Shown piece by piece: positions 6,073 to 7,173 of a DNA stretch of 7,173 nt. Under the pieces are notes generated by a model that saw only the letters and a list, made by a program, of their open reading frames with translations, had not been told where the DNA came from and did not search any database. Each line of letters opens with the position of its first letter. Position 1 is the first letter of the stretch. The DNA is from Planctomycetota bacterium. Its GTDB lineage: Bacteria; Planctomycetota; Planctomycetia; Isosphaerales; Isosphaeraceae. The position numbers and the translations under genes were made by a program. Where the stretch lies: positions 1 through 7,173 of the forward strand of contig JAKAUH010000937.1 of NCBI GenBank assembly GCA_021818605.1. Direction: 5' to 3'.

Positions 6073-6118
6073 TATCCTCGCGCGCGTTCGCCACCTATAA
6101 ACTTAGGTCTAAAAAGAC
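6073..6118 (+). promoter_or_regulatory. Candidate promoter of the TPR/FG-GAP gene
   Basis: TATCCT (6073-6078) and TATAAA (6096-6101) are separated by 17 bases in an AT-rich island within GC-rich DNA. An inverted repeat ACCTA-N6-TAGGT (6093-6108) overlaps the -10 element, and GTCT-AAAA-AGAC (6107-6118) follows. The heptamer AAGACAA occurs twice nearby (6114-6120 and 6124-6130). Transcription would begin near 6108, about 44 bases before the ATG at 6152. The same TATCCT-N17-TATAA layout occurs upstream of the Bax inhibitor gene. Confidence 0.45.
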
Positions 6119-6151
6119 AAGGCAAGACAACGCATCCGGGGGCTCTGGGCC

Positions 6152-7173
6152 ATGGCGCGACACTCGTCCGGTCTGATTGGTCTGTGCCTCCTCGTGGTGG
6201 TGGGCCTGAGCACACTCTGGATGCGGCATGCCGAGCAGGCCGTGCGGGGCGGCAGGGGCCAGGCCGCGATAAGTGCGCCTGGGGTCGATCCGACCGCGTC
6301 CTTTGCGAAAGGCACCACGTATCGCCCGCGGCAGATGGTGCTGGATCCGGGCGGACTCGGAGTGGTTCAATTCGCCGTGCCGCGCTGGCGGACCGACGCG
6401 ACGCTCGACGACATCGCCGGCCGCTGGGATCACGTCGCCGAGCGCTCGATCCGGGCCATCGACGAGCGGCTGCGGGACCCTCGCGTGCAGTGGGACGACG
6501 AGTTCGCGCTCCTGTGCGCGAAGGCCAACCTGTGGAATTACGCTGGGGATCCCGGCTCGGCGTACCGGCTTTTGAGGCGGCTGCGCCGGCGCGTCCGGGG
6601 CGATGATCGGATGGCCCGGGCAGGGATGGGGACCCTGGTCTACCTTCAGGGAATCACGGCGATGCGGCAGGGGGAAAACGACAACTGCCTCATGTGCCGG
6701 GGCGAAAGCGCGTATCCTGCCGATCGCCGAGTCGGCGGTCCACACCAATCCGGCCGGCTCGCGGCGCGCGATCGCTCATTTCACCGAGTACCTCGAGCAG
6801 TTCCCGGACGACCTGGAGGTCCGCTGGCTGCTGAACCTCGCCCACATGACCCTCGGCGAATACCCCGACCGGGTCGACCCGCGCTACCGGCTGGATCTGA
6901 GCGGCTTCTTCCGATCCGAGTTCGACATCGGCAGGTTCCGCGACGTCAGCTTCTCCGCCGGGTTGGGCGACCGCAGGAACGAGTCGGGCGGGGCCATCAT
7001 GGACGACTTCGACGGCGATGGGCTGCTCGACGTCGTCGTCACCAGCTCCGAGCCGAGCCAGCCGATGGCGTTCTACCACAACCAGGGCGACTCGACCTTC
7101 GAGGATCGCACCCAGGCCGCCGGACTGAGCCGGCAACTTGGCGGCCTTGTCGGCTACCAGGCCGATTATGACA
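6152..7173 (+). CDS. Secreted TPR/FG-GAP (CRTAC1-, ASPIC/UnbV-like) protein, frameshifted and cut off by window
   Basis: The ATG frame codes 187 sensible residues: a hydrophobic signal or anchor at about 8-24, a helical, Arg-rich region at about 84-150, and NCLMCRGES at 178-186. It then turns into Arg/Pro-rich nonsense and stops at TGA 7169-7171. From 6714 a different frame resumes the homologous protein: ILPIAESAVHTNPAG, a TPR-like segment (AIAHFTEYLEQFPDDLEVRW), the calcium-loop motif DFDGDGLLD (from 7005) of FG-GAP/VCBS repeats, and TFEDRTQAAGL. That frame is open to the window end. Such proteins are secreted or surface-anchored beta-propellers, abundant in planctomycetes; their binding partners are mostly unknown. 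Both halves look well preserved, so this is either a recent mutation or a sequence error. The ribosome site is weak (GGGGG at 6138-6142). Confidence 0.85.
6713..6714 (+). other. Frameshift site in the TPR/FG-GAP gene
   Basis: Reading leaves the ATG frame after the GCG codon at 6710-6712 and resumes with ATC at 6714. The change equals one extra T or two missing bases. Restoring GC after T6713 would give a TGC codon and the sequence ESACILPI, matching the Cys I recall at this place in relatives (a CxxC-x(n)-C pattern with C179 and C182). That makes a two-base deletion the simplest reading. Confidence 0.75.

Noticed and set aside
6714..7171. Continuation of the ATG frame (Arg/Pro-rich) as a genuine C-terminus of the 6152 gene
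   Set aside because: The alternative frame carries the calcium-loop DFDGDGLLD and other FG-GAP family sequence, while this frame is low-complexity and ends at a chance TGA.
1..7173. Signs of a mobile element, defence island, CRISPR array or phage region
   Set aside because: No transposase, integrase, repeat-spacer pattern, long terminal inverted repeats or nuclease/toxin genes are visible. The tRNA gene is not followed by an integrase or a duplicated 3' end.

Overview
This is a GC-rich bacterial window that looks like ordinary chromosome from a planctomycete, probably near the Isosphaeraceae. That assignment is inference. It rests on the base composition, a Tat-exported FAD oxidoreductase, a TPR plus FG-GAP (ASPIC/UnbV-like) secreted protein, and an exported SAM-methyltransferase-like protein, a mix that is common in that phylum. 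No phage, transposon, CRISPR array, toxin-antitoxin pair or defence island was seen.

Layout, left to right. (1) 1-594, minus: an inositol monophosphatase-family gene, running off the left edge. (2) 595-897: a divergent intergenic gap. (3) 898-1830, plus: pyrD, a class 1B-type dihydroorotate dehydrogenase for pyrimidine synthesis, with a probable TTG start. (4) 1936-2700, plus: a class I SAM-dependent methyltransferase with an N-terminal export signal. (5) 2701-2843: a convergent gap with a strong GC hairpin. (6) 2844-3605, minus: a seven-helix Bax inhibitor-1/YccA-family membrane protein with a GTG start and a strong Shine-Dalgarno, preceded by a long untranslated leader and a candidate promoter. 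(7) 3967-5739, minus: a Tat-signal FAD-dependent oxidoreductase. (8) 5800-5882, plus: tRNA-Leu(UAG), divergent from (7) across 60 bp. (9) 5883-6151: a strongly C-rich intergenic stretch ending in an AT-rich candidate promoter. (10) 6152-7173, plus: a secreted TPR/FG-GAP protein that is frameshifted near 6713 and runs off the right edge.

The genes do not form an obvious pathway. They are mostly single-gene units facing in alternating directions, which is typical of planctomycete chromosomes. The points worth checking are: two candidate promoters (upstream of the Bax inhibitor gene and the TPR/FG-GAP gene) that share TATCCT-N17-TATAA(T/A), each with an inverted repeat over the -10 box; the methyltransferase fold behind an export signal; the clean two-base-deletion-like frameshift at 6713; and a 14-bp perfect palindrome at the start of the oxidoreductase gene. 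I found no convincing new multi-gene system.
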